Part shown: positions 16,076-24,772 of the stretch, piece after piece
Layout of the letters: each line of letters starts with the position of its first letter
How positions within the stretch are numbered: the stretch's first letter is position 1
Source: an uncultured Anaerosolibacter sp.
GTDB lineage: Bacteria > Bacillota_A > Clostridia > Peptostreptococcales > Thermotaleaceae
Reading direction: 5' to 3'
Length of the DNA: 27,415 nt
NCBI GenBank assembly: GCA_937948705.1
Contig: CALECF010000211.1
Location: 1 to 27,415 of the forward strand
The notes under the pieces: generated by a model
What the model was told of the DNA's origin: nothing
What the model saw: only the letters and a program-made list of their open reading frames with translations
The model's database searches: none
Position numbers and translations under genes: made by a program

Positions 16076-16717
16076 ATGAGAAGAAGGAAAAAGCCTGGTG
16101 CAAAGGAGAAACTAATAAGTCATGAACTTCACCTTTGCAAAGAACCAGAAAAATATAAAGGGAACTGGGAGGAATACTTCCTAGAGAAGAAACCAATCCA
16201 TGTAGAGTTAGGAACTGGTAGAGGTCAATTTATTACGACCTTGGCTGAGAAAAATCCTGATGTTAATTTTATCGGTATCGAGATAAAAGAGGAAATTTTG
16301 TTGAAGGCAGTGGAGAAGGCTGCCGACAAAGGATTAAGAAACATTACGTTCCTTTGGTATGATGTAAATAAGTTAGACGAGGTATTTGCCGATGGAGAGC
16401 TAAGCAGAATATATATTAATTTCTGTGATCCATGGCCCAAGGCAAGGATGGGTAAAAGAAGGCTCACCCATAGAAACTTTATAGAACGATACACAAAGTT
16501 TATGGGAGAGCGGGGCGAGATTCAGTTTAAGACGGATAATGAACAACTTTTTGAGTTCTCTCTAAATGAGTTTGCAGCTTGTGATCTTCAATTGAAAAAT
16601 ATTACCTTTGATTTGCATCATAGTGGATTGGAAGATAATACTACCACGGAATATGAAGATAAGTTTTCAGCCATGGGGATGAAAATCTATCGTTGTGAAG
16701 GAGCAAAAAGAAATTAG
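16076..16717 (+). CDS. trmB: tRNA (guanine-N7-)-methyltransferase
   Basis: TrmB methylates G46 in the variable loop of tRNAs with S-adenosylmethionine. The 213-residue protein is of standard length and carries motif I VELGTGRGQF (43-52), FIGIEIKEE, the family signature NFCDPWPK (115-122) followed by KRRLTH, and the C-terminal TEYEDKF block. AGAGGAG precedes the ATG by 11 bases, with an extended -10 promoter upstream. Confidence 0.96.
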   Translation: MRRRKKPGAKEKLISHELHLCKEPEKYKGNWEEYFLEKKPIHVELGTGRGQFITTLAEKNPDVNFIGIEIKEEILLKAVEKAADKGLRNITFLWYDVNKLDEVFADGELSRIYINFCDPWPKARMGKRRLTHRNFIERYTKFMGERGEIQFKTDNEQLFEFSLNEFAACDLQLKNITFDLHHSGLEDNTTTEYEDKFSAMGMKIYRCEGAKRN

Positions 16718-16815
16718 CATTTCCATAGGTATACGCAATAGTCTATGCCTTGAAAATACATCATTAAAGGGATCCTAGGTATATAGGATCGTAATACATA
16801 TTGAGGTGAAGGAAA

Positions 16816-17499
16816 ATGAGTCGAGTAGGGGAAAAGTTAAAAGAGGAAAGATTAAAGAAGGGGATGACACCAAAACAATTAGGGAAAAAGTGTGGTGTAG
16901 CGGAATCCTTTGTTTTAGACATTGAGACCGGAAAAAAGATTGTCAATGAAAAGCTATTGTCCCAGATATCGAAAGTGCTAGGTGTAAACCTAGAGGAAGA
17001 TATGGTGCCAGAAGTACCTATGGAGGAGGCAAAACCTAATTCAGCCAAGGCTATAAAGGCTGTAGAGGCAGTGCCCCAGCGACGTCTTGAGGTGGTACCT
17101 TTGGATCAGTGGGGGGATGCCCTTTCTAATATTATTAAGAAGATCCCCATTTATGATATGGCAATGGAGAACATAAAGGGATATAAGAACTTTCCAATCA
17201 TAGAAAGAAAGGTAGAGGGGTTCCATCCGGATAAGCTTGTCTATATTGAAATACTTGATGACACCATGGGACAATATAGAATAAGAAAAGGAGATCGGGC
17301 GTTAATCTATTTAAACCATGAGTTTATGAATGGTGCATTTCAGTTGGTAGAGTATGATGGAAAACGAAGATTGAGGAAGATGAAAAAGCTAGAGGGAAAT
17401 AAAGTTCAATTGACTGAGGGTGACGGTCAAGGTGTTACAAAAGAAATAAAAGATGTTAAGGTTATTGGAAGAGTCATTCGCGTTGAAATCGATTTCTAG
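16816..17499 (+). CDS. XRE regulator with degenerate S24-like domain
   Basis: This 227-residue protein has an N-terminal helix-turn-helix of the Cro/CI type (about 5-60: LKEERLKKGMTPKQLGKKCG, then the recognition helix). A linker with several prolines follows, and the C-terminal half resembles the LexA/CI S24 fold (LDDTMGQYRIRKGDRALIY at 148-165, VIGRVIRVEI at the end). The position of the catalytic serine in LexA (DSM) is Thr150, and the lysine position appears to be arginine (Arg187), so self-cleavage is unlikely. GAGGTGAAGG lies just before the ATG. It stands alone between trmB and its own terminator; target and signal are unknown. Confidence 0.8.
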   Translation: MSRVGEKLKEERLKKGMTPKQLGKKCGVAESFVLDIETGKKIVNEKLLSQISKVLGVNLEEDMVPEVPMEEAKPNSAKAIKAVEAVPQRRLEVVPLDQWGDALSNIIKKIPIYDMAMENIKGYKNFPIIERKVEGFHPDKLVYIEILDDTMGQYRIRKGDRALIYLNHEFMNGAFQLVEYDGKRRLRKMKKLEGNKVQLTEGDGQGVTKEIKDVKVIGRVIRVEIDF

Positions 17500-17505
17500 A
17501 CCGTG

Positions 17506-17541
17506 AAGCTATGAAGGACAGCACTCTTCATAGCTTTTATG
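17506..17541 (+). terminator. Terminator of the XRE regulator gene
   Basis: AAGCTATGAAG (17506-17516) pairs perfectly with CTTCATAGCTT (17526-17536), then TT and AT-rich sequence. Confidence 0.8.
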
Positions 17542-17690
17542 CTAAGATTGACCAGTGTCAACATGAAAATTTGGGGTATGGATAGGATAGGCATGGAAGG
17601 TAATCTAAGAATGCTCCTTCTATCCATGGATATACTAATAGAGTTAAAGATATATAGAGAGACATAGCAACATTCTAAAAGGAATGATCG

Positions 17691-17696
17691 TATAAT
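17691..17696 (+). promoter_or_regulatory. Possible -10 box before cardiolipin synthase
   Basis: TATAAT lies 21 bases before the GTG, without a recognisable -35. Nothing more definite was found in 17541-17717 apart from the hairpin at 17578-17627. Confidence 0.35.
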
Positions 17697-17717
17697 AATA
17701 ATAAAAGTGAAGATGGT

Positions 17718-19310
17718 GTGGTGAACAGGGTGAAAAAGCAGCTAGATAAATGGATAACAGCATCTATGGTATTGTTCTTTGTGGCTTTGCCAATCATTAC
17801 AGAGGCTGTGAATGGAGATGCATTGGGGGCTGAGATCGCATTCCAAGGACAACTACAACATTTTTTTCAAAGACTAGAGCTGTTCATAGGGACGGTGTTT
17901 ACCCTATATACAATATTCATTGCTTTGGTTATATTTATGGAGAATAGAAACCCATCAAAGACCATTGCGTGGTTGTTAATATTGTTTCTAGTACCAGTGG
18001 TGGGCTTTATTTTTTACTTGTTTTTAGGGCAAAACTTTCGAAAGCGAAATATTTTTAAAAAGAAAAGAGATATAGACTTTGAAAAGTTCCAAGATATTGC
18101 AAAACATCAACGACAGGCCATTAAGGACAAAGATCTGTTTAAAGACGATGAAAGCTTTGTAAAAAAGAGACTGATTAGCCTTATTCTGAATAATGCCAAC
18201 GCACCCTTTACAGTGAATAATGATTCAAAGGTGTTGACCAATGGAGAAGAAACGTTTGAAGAAATCATTGGGGTTTTAAAAGAGGCCAAGGATCACATAC
18301 ATTTAGAATACTTTATTATGAAAGAGGACGGCATTGGCAGCGTCATCAAGGGAATATTGATAAATAAGGCCCAGCAGGGCGTGAAAGTTAGGGTTATTTA
18401 TGATAGTGTTGGAAGTTGGCGTCTCAGCAAAGGGTATTTAGAGGAAATGAGGGAGGCCGGGGTAGAAATTCATAGCTTTTTACCTGTGTATTTTCCAATT
18501 TTAAGCCGTGAGTTAAATTATCGTAATCATCGAAAAATTATCGTAGTGGATGGGAATATCGGGTTTTTAGGAGGATTAAATATAGGGGATGAGTATTTAG
18601 GTGGAGATCGCTATCTAGGATTTTGGAGAGATACCCATCTACGGATTAGAGGAGAGGCAGTGTATGGTCTCCAAAATATATTCTTCAAGGATTGGTATTT
18701 TGTTTCAAAGCAACAGTTACCCTATGATGGCGTATATTATCCAAAGCTGCCTTATTTTGGAGAACAGTTGATTCAGATAGCAGCCAGCGGCCCTGACTCT
18801 GACTGGCAATCGATCATGCAGGCATATTTTTTAACCATTTCCTCTGCAGAGGAGAAAATATGGATCAATACGCCATACCTGGTTCCTGATGAAAGCATTA
18901 TGATGGCATTACGAACAGCATCATTGAGTGGTGTCGATGTACGGATTATTCTACCAAGCTATCCAGACCACCGTACAGTGTTCTGGGCGTCTATGTCAAA
19001 TATAGAGGAGCTCCTACAAGCGGGTGTAAAAGTCTATAAATATAAAAAGGGCTTTATGCATGGAAAGATTCTGTTGGTGGATGGGATTGCCGCATCCATA
19101 GGAACAGCCAATTTGGACATACGGAGCTTTCAAATAAATTTTGAAGTCAATGCCTTTATCTATGACAAGGAGATTGTTGAGCGAATGGAGAAAGATTTCT
19201 ATATGGACATGGAGGATAGTGACAAAGTGATTTTGGAGGAGTATTTGCAACGACCATTGTTGGAAAAAATTAAAGAAGCGGCAGGGCGATTGATGTCACC
19301 GCTGCTATAG
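17718..19310 (+). CDS. cls: Cardiolipin synthase
   Basis: This phospholipase D-family membrane enzyme joins two phosphatidylglycerols into cardiolipin. The 530-residue protein has hydrophobic segments at about 14-30, 54-73 and 83-103, with the family signature ENRNPSKTIAWLL at 75-87. Two HKD active sites follow: HRKIIVVD (271-278) and HGKILLVD (448-455), each with GG/GTANLD-type sequence after it. Length is near the typical 480-510, slightly longer at the N-terminus. The start is uncertain: GTG at 17718, 17721 and 17730 are all in frame and the ribosome site is weak. It ends 14 bases before the sigma-54 activator gene. Confidence 0.94.
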   Translation: MVNRVKKQLDKWITASMVLFFVALPIITEAVNGDALGAEIAFQGQLQHFFQRLELFIGTVFTLYTIFIALVIFMENRNPSKTIAWLLILFLVPVVGFIFYLFLGQNFRKRNIFKKKRDIDFEKFQDIAKHQRQAIKDKDLFKDDESFVKKRLISLILNNANAPFTVNNDSKVLTNGEETFEEIIGVLKEAKDHIHLEYFIMKEDGIGSVIKGILINKAQQGVKVRVIYDSVGSWRLSKGYLEEMREAGVEIHSFLPVYFPILSRELNYRNHRKIIVVDGNIGFLGGLNIGDEYLGGDRYLGFWRDTHLRIRGEAVYGLQNIFFKDWYFVSKQQLPYDGVYYPKLPYFGEQLIQIAASGPDSDWQSIMQAYFLTISSAEEKIWINTPYLVPDESIMMALRTASLSGVDVRIILPSYPDHRTVFWASMSNIEELLQAGVKVYKYKKGFMHGKILLVDGIAASIGTANLDIRSFQINFEVNAFIYDKEIVERMEKDFYMDMEDSDKVILEEYLQRPLLEKIKEAAGRLMSPLL

Positions 19311-19324
19311 ATAAATGACAAGGA

Positions 19325-21388
19325 ATGAGGGGGATCATAGACTTGGGCACAAAGGAAATTACGTTAATTGCAGGAACAGAGGAGACACGAAAAACACTAT
19401 TGGATCAATTAAAAGGATACATCGGTGAGTATATTCATATCAAAAGCTATGCCGTCGATGAAGGAATTACAGAGTTTATCAAGTCAGACTTAATTATTGT
19501 TTCCTCTGATTTGGTATATGAGGAAGCTAGACCTCACTTAGCGGGGTACGATAAGCATAAGATCATTTCTGTAAGACGAACAATTAACTACAATTTCATT
19601 GATCAACTCCTGTTTATTCCAGAAGGAACGGAAATACTTTTTGTAAATGATGTGGCAGAGACAGTCTTTGATTCTATTGCAAAATTAAAAGAAATGGGAA
19701 TTAATCATATTAAATATATTCCATATTATCCTGGAATCAAAGGGGCCAAGCCTGTAAAAATTGCAGTGACGCCAGGGGAGCGGGATAAGGTTCCTGATTT
19801 TGCAGAAGAAATCATTGATATTGGACCAAGGTTAATCGATATGACTTCTATGACAGAAATTCTGAGACGTTTGGATATGCTGGAGGAGAAGGCAGATGAG
19901 GTATCCCAAAAATACATGAGCAAAATTATCCAATTGGGGAAACGGCTGGTGGAAGCCACCAGGGAGACCCATCGATTCAATAAAAATCTTAATATCGTGC
20001 TAGAGGGTGTAAATGATGGATTACTAGGTGTTGACCCTTGGGGAGAAATTAAGGTATCTAATGGAAACTTGGAAAAAATCATTAATACGCCAACGCCATT
20101 AACCATGGGAAAAAATATTAAACAAATCATAAAGAATCGTGAATTGATACACTTTTTACTGAATCATGGAGAGAGCAATAATATTATTTTAAATATTGAT
20201 AATGTAGATATTCTTATCAACAAGTTTTTTATTGAGGAAGAGAATCTAATCGTGACTACCTTTAAGAATATTAAAGAAACCATGGACATGGAGCGGCAGC
20301 TTAGGCGAGAGCTGGTGAAAAAAGGGCATATTGGAAAGTATACTTTTGAGGATATCGTAGGAAACAGTGAGGGATTAAAGAATAAGAAAAAGATTGCCAT
20401 GAAACTCGCGGCAAGTGAACTTAATGTTTTGATAGAAGGGGAGAGTGGTACCGGAAAGGAGCTTTTCGCCAGTGCCATCCATAATGCTTCCCCTAGAAAA
20501 GATGGCACTTTTTTAGGAGTTAACTTTAGTGCATTACCAGAGGATCTTGTGGAAAGTGAACTGTTTGGATATGAAGAGGGCGCTTTCACAGGGGCCAAAA
20601 GGGGAGGCAAGAAAGGACTTTTTGAGCAGGCAGATCGGGGGACTCTATTCTTAGATGAAATAGGTGATATTTCCCCAAAGATACAGGCAAGGCTTTTGAG
20701 GGTACTCCAAGAGAAAGAAATTATGCGTGTAGGCGGTACTCAAATTATCCCTGTGGATGTAAGAGTCATTGCAGCTACTAACAAAAATCTCGTAGAAATG
20801 ATTGAAAATGGAAAGTTTCGTCAAGATCTATATCATCGCCTAAAAGTGTTATATCTTCAGCTCATCCCTCTAAGGGAGCGTAAGGAGGATATTCAAGACT
20901 TGATTCAATGCTTTATTCGACAGAGCCAGGGGAATCGTGTGGCAATCGAAGAATCCGTTATACAGAAACTGAAATGTTATAATTGGTATGGAAATGTCAG
21001 GGAACTCAAAAACACAATCGAATATTTGTTGGCTGTTTGTGAGGATGATGTGATCACGGTCAGGGACATACCTGATGCTGGCTTCTTTCAAATAAAGTTG
21101 TTTGATAAACTGCATGAGCAAGACGAGGATGAGATTGAAAACTTGGGTAATTCTGAAGAACTTTATTTTATCTTGGGAACGTTGCATGAAAGCACCCTGA
21201 ATCATCAGCTCGTTGGGAGAAAGCAGATGGCCCAGATGGCCAAGGAGAAGGGGCTCATGCTGACAGAACCACAGATTAGACAGCGAATGAACATTTTAGA
21301 AGAGCATGGTTATTTATTGAAAAGCAAGGGGAGAGCAGGCACGAAGCTGACTAAAAAAGGGAAAAGAGTTGTTGAAAAACAAAAATAA
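19325..21388 (+). CDS. Sigma-54-dependent transcriptional activator
   Basis: This enhancer-binding protein remodels sigma-54 RNA polymerase using ATP. Domains (numbered from the ATG) are: an N-terminal alpha/beta region, perhaps PrpR_N-like (1-165), a coiled coil (about 175-215), a PAS-like domain (about 222-320), the AAA+ core (345-580) and a winged helix (about 612-685). AAA+ motifs are intact: Walker A GESGTGKE (372-379), GAFTGA (419-424) and Walker B LFLDEIGD (441-448). The C-terminus is not the usual Fis-type helix-turn-helix. A ribosome site (AGGGGG at 19328-19333) better fits a TTG start at 19343, six codons in. The dipeptidase gene downstream has a sigma-54 promoter, so that gene is the likely target. 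Confidence 0.92.
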   Translation: MRGIIDLGTKEITLIAGTEETRKTLLDQLKGYIGEYIHIKSYAVDEGITEFIKSDLIIVSSDLVYEEARPHLAGYDKHKIISVRRTINYNFIDQLLFIPEGTEILFVNDVAETVFDSIAKLKEMGINHIKYIPYYPGIKGAKPVKIAVTPGERDKVPDFAEEIIDIGPRLIDMTSMTEILRRLDMLEEKADEVSQKYMSKIIQLGKRLVEATRETHRFNKNLNIVLEGVNDGLLGVDPWGEIKVSNGNLEKIINTPTPLTMGKNIKQIIKNRELIHFLLNHGESNNIILNIDNVDILINKFFIEEENLIVTTFKNIKETMDMERQLRRELVKKGHIGKYTFEDIVGNSEGLKNKKKIAMKLAASELNVLIEGESGTGKELFASAIHNASPRKDGTFLGVNFSALPEDLVESELFGYEEGAFTGAKRGGKKGLFEQADRGTLFLDEIGDISPKIQARLLRVLQEKEIMRVGGTQIIPVDVRVIAATNKNLVEMIENGKFRQDLYHRLKVLYLQLIPLRERKEDIQDLIQCFIRQSQGNRVAIEESVIQKLKCYNWYGNVRELKNTIEYLLAVCEDDVITVRDIPDAGFFQIKLFDKLHEQDEDEIENLGNSEELYFILGTLHESTLNHQLVGRKQMAQMAKEKGLMLTEPQIRQRMNILEEHGYLLKSKGRAGTKLTKKGKRVVEKQK

Positions 21389-21442
21389 ATGGTGCATAAA
21401 GGCTGTAAATGGTGCTATATAGCAGAAGACCTTTATCCATTT
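21387..21442 (+). promoter_or_regulatory. Candidate activator binding sites (UAS)
   Basis: AAATGGTGC occurs at 21387-21395 and 21407-21415, exactly 20 bases apart, with an inverted CCATTT at 21437-21442. ATAAAGG (21396-21402) and CCTTTAT (21430-21436) flank a TGCTATATAGCA palindrome (21412-21423). They lie 40-90 bases before the -24 element, where enhancer sites are expected. The dyad could also be an RNA hairpin after the activator's stop codon, but it has no U tract. Confidence 0.5.
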
Positions 21443-21477
21443 CAGGCTAAGATGAACCAAAATACAAGGGATAGAAG

Positions 21478-21493
21478 TGGCACAAGAATTGCA
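21478..21493 (+). promoter_or_regulatory. Sigma-54 promoter of the dipeptidase gene
   Basis: TGGCAC (21478-21483), five bases, then TTGCA (21489-21493). This matches the -24/-12 consensus, with GG and GC correctly spaced. Transcription should start near 21504, about 85 bases before the gene. Confidence 0.9.
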
Positions 21494-21591
21494 TTATCCA
21501 TAACGGAATTCACTTAAATAGAAATTTTCCATGCAATATTTGCTTATAGCTCATTTGCAGCATATTCCGTGAATTGGAAAGGGGAACAATG

Positions 21592-22767
21592 ATGATTAAG
21601 CTGATCAAAGGTGGGGAGGTTTATGGACCTCATTATATGGGGAAAATGGATATACTCATTGTTGGAGATAAGGTAGGGGAGTTAAGGGGTGAAATATCTA
21701 TACAGGAAGGTATGCTGAATATTGAAATCATCGATGCTACAGGAAAATATGTAGTACCGGGGCTGATAGATGCCCATGTCCACCTTATTGGTGGCGGCGG
21801 TGAAGGTGGGTTTCGAACGAGGACACCTGAAATTATGCTTTCACAGATTACCATTGGCGGTGTGACAACGGTGGTTGGTTGCCTTGGTACTGATGGCACA
21901 ACCCGTGATATGAAGGGATTATTGGCGAAAGCAAGGGGCTTGGAAGAGGAAGGAATCAGTACTTATATTTATACTGGATCTTACCAAGTACCGGTTAGAA
22001 CCATTACCGAGAACCCTATGGATGATATTATTTTGATTGATAAAGTGATTGGTGTAGGTGAAATTGCTATCTCAGATCATCGATCTTCTCAACCTACTGT
22101 AGAGGATATTGCCAAGCTTACGGCAGAAGCCCGAGTGGGCGGGATTCTTTCTGGAAAAGCAGGCATTGTAAATATCCATATGGGGGATGGTGATCGTCAA
22201 TTGGATGGTCTCGTTGACATCATCCGTAATACAGAGATACCTGCAACCCAGTTTCTACCGACCCATATTAACCGTAGTATTCAATTGATGAAAAAAGGGA
22301 TTGAATATGGGAAAATGGGAGGATTGATTGATCTAACCACGAGCTCAGATCCTGATTTTCTGGAAGAGGATGAAGTCAAAGCCAGTACAGGTCTAAAAAT
22401 GGCCATAGAAGCAGGTGTTCCTATTGAACAGATTACCTTCTCCTCTGATGGACAGGGAAGTATGCCGATTTTTGACAAACAGAGAGAACTTGTGGGCCTA
22501 GGTGTGGGAAAGGTATCTTCTTTATATAGAGAAATTCAAGATGCAGTCCTCGTGGAAGGTATTTCATTAGAGGATGCACTAAAAGTGGCCACATCAAATC
22601 CTGCAAGAATTCTAAAGCTGAAAAACAAAGGAACCATTGCAGCAAAGAAAGATGCGGATCTTGTCCTCGTCGATAAAGAATCTCTTGCCATCGATACCGT
22701 CATTGCCATGGGAAAGGTAATGGTTCAACGGGGAGAAGTTATCATAAAAGGTACATTTGAAGTATAG
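21592..22767 (+). CDS. iadA: Isoaspartyl dipeptidase
   Basis: IadA hydrolyses beta-aspartyl dipeptides left from breakdown of damaged proteins. It is an amidohydrolase of 391 residues, the family length. Metal and catalytic residues by comparison with E. coli IadA are His62 and His64 (DAHVH), Glu71, Tyr131, His196 (NIHMGD), His225 (PTHINR) and Asp286 (SSDGQGS). The position of the bridging carboxylated lysine appears to hold Glu157 (GVGEIAISDHRS). AAAGGGG before the start fits ATG 21592 best; ATG 21589 is equally in frame. It is driven by a sigma-54 promoter and follows the activator gene; its end converges on typA. Confidence 0.92.
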   Translation: MIKLIKGGEVYGPHYMGKMDILIVGDKVGELRGEISIQEGMLNIEIIDATGKYVVPGLIDAHVHLIGGGGEGGFRTRTPEIMLSQITIGGVTTVVGCLGTDGTTRDMKGLLAKARGLEEEGISTYIYTGSYQVPVRTITENPMDDIILIDKVIGVGEIAISDHRSSQPTVEDIAKLTAEARVGGILSGKAGIVNIHMGDGDRQLDGLVDIIRNTEIPATQFLPTHINRSIQLMKKGIEYGKMGGLIDLTTSSDPDFLEEDEVKASTGLKMAIEAGVPIEQITFSSDGQGSMPIFDKQRELVGLGVGKVSSLYREIQDAVLVEGISLEDALKVATSNPARILKLKNKGTIAAKKDADLVLVDKESLAIDTVIAMGKVMVQRGEVIIKGTFEV

Positions 22768-22769
22768 CA

Positions 22770-22808
22770 AAAGAATCCTGGGAATGTTGTCTATTCCCAG
22801 GATTCTTT
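22770..22808. terminator. Bidirectional terminator between iadA and typA
   Basis: A perfect 16-bp inverted repeat (22770-22785 and 22793-22808; core AATCCTGGGAAT) with a 7-base loop and T-rich ends on both strands. It serves the two convergent genes. Confidence 0.92.
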
Positions 22809-22809
22809 A

Positions 22810-24621
22810 TTAGTTTCTAGATGCTCTTGTTCTCGCATTTTTATCTAAAAGCTTCTTACGAATACGAATATTTTTTGGTGTTACTTCCACTAGCTCATCC
22901 TCTGCAATAAACTCAAGGGATTGCTCTAAGCTCATAGGTTTAGGTGTAGTCAGCTTCAGAGAATCATCAGAGCCAGATGCTCTTACGTTTGTAAGTTGCT
23001 TACGCTTACATACATTCACAGCCATATCACCAGCCCGTGCATTTTCTCCTATAATCATACCTTCATAGACATCTGTACCAGGAGATATGAAAAGGGTTCC
23101 TCTTTCCTGGGCATTAAACAAACCATAAGTTACTGCAGTTCCAGATTCAAAGGCTGTCAGAGACCCTCTTAATCTGGACTTGATATCGCCTTTGTAAGGT
23201 GCATAGCCATCAAAGATGTGATTCAATATACCATTTCCTCTGGTATCCGTTAAGAATTCAGAACGGTAGCCGATCAAACCTCTAGCAGGAATTTTAAACT
23301 CTAGTTTTACTGAACCATTGGAGTTGGTGATCATGTTCACCATCTCTCCTTTTCTTTGACCTAGGGTCTCGATAACAATTCCCATGTATTCTTCAGGTAC
23401 TTCTATAGTAACGTGCTCCATAGGTTCTTGGGTAACACCATTAATATTCTTCATAATTACCTCAGGTCTGGAAACTGAAAGCTCATAGCCTTCTCGACGC
23501 ATGGTCTCTATAAGAATAGAAAGGTGGAGTTCCCCTCTTCCAGATACCTTAAAGCTGTCAGCAGAATCTGTTTCCTCAACGCGTAGGGCTACGTTGGACA
23601 GTAATTCTTTCTCCAATCGCTCCTTCAAATGTCTGCTGGTTACATAGGTGCCATCTCTACCTGCAAAAGGGCTATCATTGACGATGAAGTTCATGGCAAT
23701 GGTTGGTTCATCAATTTTTATAAAAGGAAGGGGTTCAATTTTATCGGTAGAGCAGATTGTTTCACCAATATTTATGTCATCATTGCCAGATATGGCTACA
23801 ATTTCACCAAATTGTGCTTCATCGATTTCTACTTTACTTAAACCCTGAAAGTTATAGAGTTTACTTGCTCTGAAGTTTTTGAACTCTCCTGCAGCAGTAC
23901 ATAATACAACCTCTTGATTCTTTTTAATCTTACCTCGAGTAATCTTTCCGATGCCCATTCTACCCACATATTTGTCATAGTCTATGGAGGAGATCACTAG
24001 CTGGAGACCATCCTCTGAAGTGCCCTCTGGGGGAGGAACTTCTTTTAAAATAATATCAAATAGAGGCTTCATATCCTGATGCTCATCGGTCAACTCATAC
24101 TTAGCAATACCTTGCTTTGCGGAGGTATAGATGACTGGAAATTCTAACTGGTGATCTTCAGCTTCAAGATCAATAAACAAATCGAGAACTTGATCGATGA
24201 CCTCATCGCATCTAGCATCTGGACGGTCAATTTTATTGATAACAACCACTGGCTTTACACCTGATTCTAAAGCTTTTCTCAACACAAATCGTGTCTGGGG
24301 CATAGGACCTTCAAAGGCATCTACAAGGAGTAAAACGCCTTCCACCATCCGCATGATTCGTTCTACCTCTCCGCCAAAATCGGCATGGCCAGGGGTATCG
24401 ATGATATTAATTTTTACATCACCATATATAATGGATGTGTTTTTAGCTAAGATAGTAATACCACGTTCCTTTTCTAGGTCGTTGGAATCCATCATCCTCT
24501 CATCTACGTGTTCATTCGTACGAAAGGTACCGCTTTGTTTTAACATTTCATCCACCAAAGTGGTTTTGCCATGGTCTACATGGGCAATAATTGCAACGTT
24601 TCGAATATTATTTTGTATCAT
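22810..24621 (-). CDS. typA: Ribosome-associated GTPase TypA/BipA
   Basis: TypA (BipA) is a translational GTPase related to EF-G and LepA that binds the ribosome and helps its assembly and stress adaptation. The 603-residue protein has G1 AHVDHGKTT (13-21), switch ERGITI, G3 DTPGH, and G4 NKID. Domains resembling EF-G III and V ([19 protein letters not shown] and [10 protein letters not shown] segments) and the BipA-specific C-terminal domain follow ([24 protein letters not shown]). GAGAGGAAG lies upstream of the ATG. It shares a bidirectional terminator with iadA. Confidence 0.97.
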   Translation of the reverse strand: MIQNNIRNVAIIAHVDHGKTTLVDEMLKQSGTFRTNEHVDERMMDSNDLEKERGITILAKNTSIIYGDVKINIIDTPGHADFGGEVERIMRMVEGVLLLVDAFEGPMPQTRFVLRKALESGVKPVVVINKIDRPDARCDEVIDQVLDLFIDLEAEDHQLEFPVIYTSAKQGIAKYELTDEHQDMKPLFDIILKEVPPPEGTSEDGLQLVISSIDYDKYVGRMGIGKITRGKIKKNQEVVLCTAAGEFKNFRASKLYNFQGLSKVEIDEAQFGEIVAISGNDDINIGETICSTDKIEPLPFIKIDEPTIAMNFIVNDSPFAGRDGTYVTSRHLKERLEKELLSNVALRVEETDSADSFKVSGRGELHLSILIETMRREGYELSVSRPEVIMKNINGVTQEPMEHVTIEVPEEYMGIVIETLGQRKGEMVNMITNSNGSVKLEFKIPARGLIGYRSEFLTDTRGNGILNHIFDGYAPYKGDIKSRLRGSLTAFESGTAVTYGLFNAQERGTLFISPGTDVYEGMIIGENARAGDMAVNVCKRKQLTNVRASGSDDSLKLTTPKPMSLEQSLEFIAEDELVEVTPKNIRIRKKLLDKNARTRASRN

Positions 24622-24655
24622 TTAATACTTCCTCTCTGTTAGTTATCCACATGCA

Positions 24656-24685
24656 ATTGTAACATAAATGAATTCATAAATACAA
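24656..24685 (-). promoter_or_regulatory. Promoter of typA
   Basis: On the minus strand TTGTAT (24680-24685), an 18-base spacer and TACAAT (24656-24661), 35 bases before the ATG. Confidence 0.5.
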
Positions 24686-24734
24686 TGGATTCTATGTTAA
24701 GAAATGATAAATTTCATGATATATATCATTTTTT

Positions 24735-24772
24735 TGTAAAAAAATAAAAAGGAGGATAAATCTCCCCCTTTT
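24735..24772 (-). terminator. Terminator of the flavoprotein gene
   Basis: On the minus strand AAAAGGGGG pairs with CCTCCTTTT (plus-strand 24764-24772 and 24747-24755) with one wobble, then a long U-rich tract. It begins within the stop codon. Confidence 0.8.
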
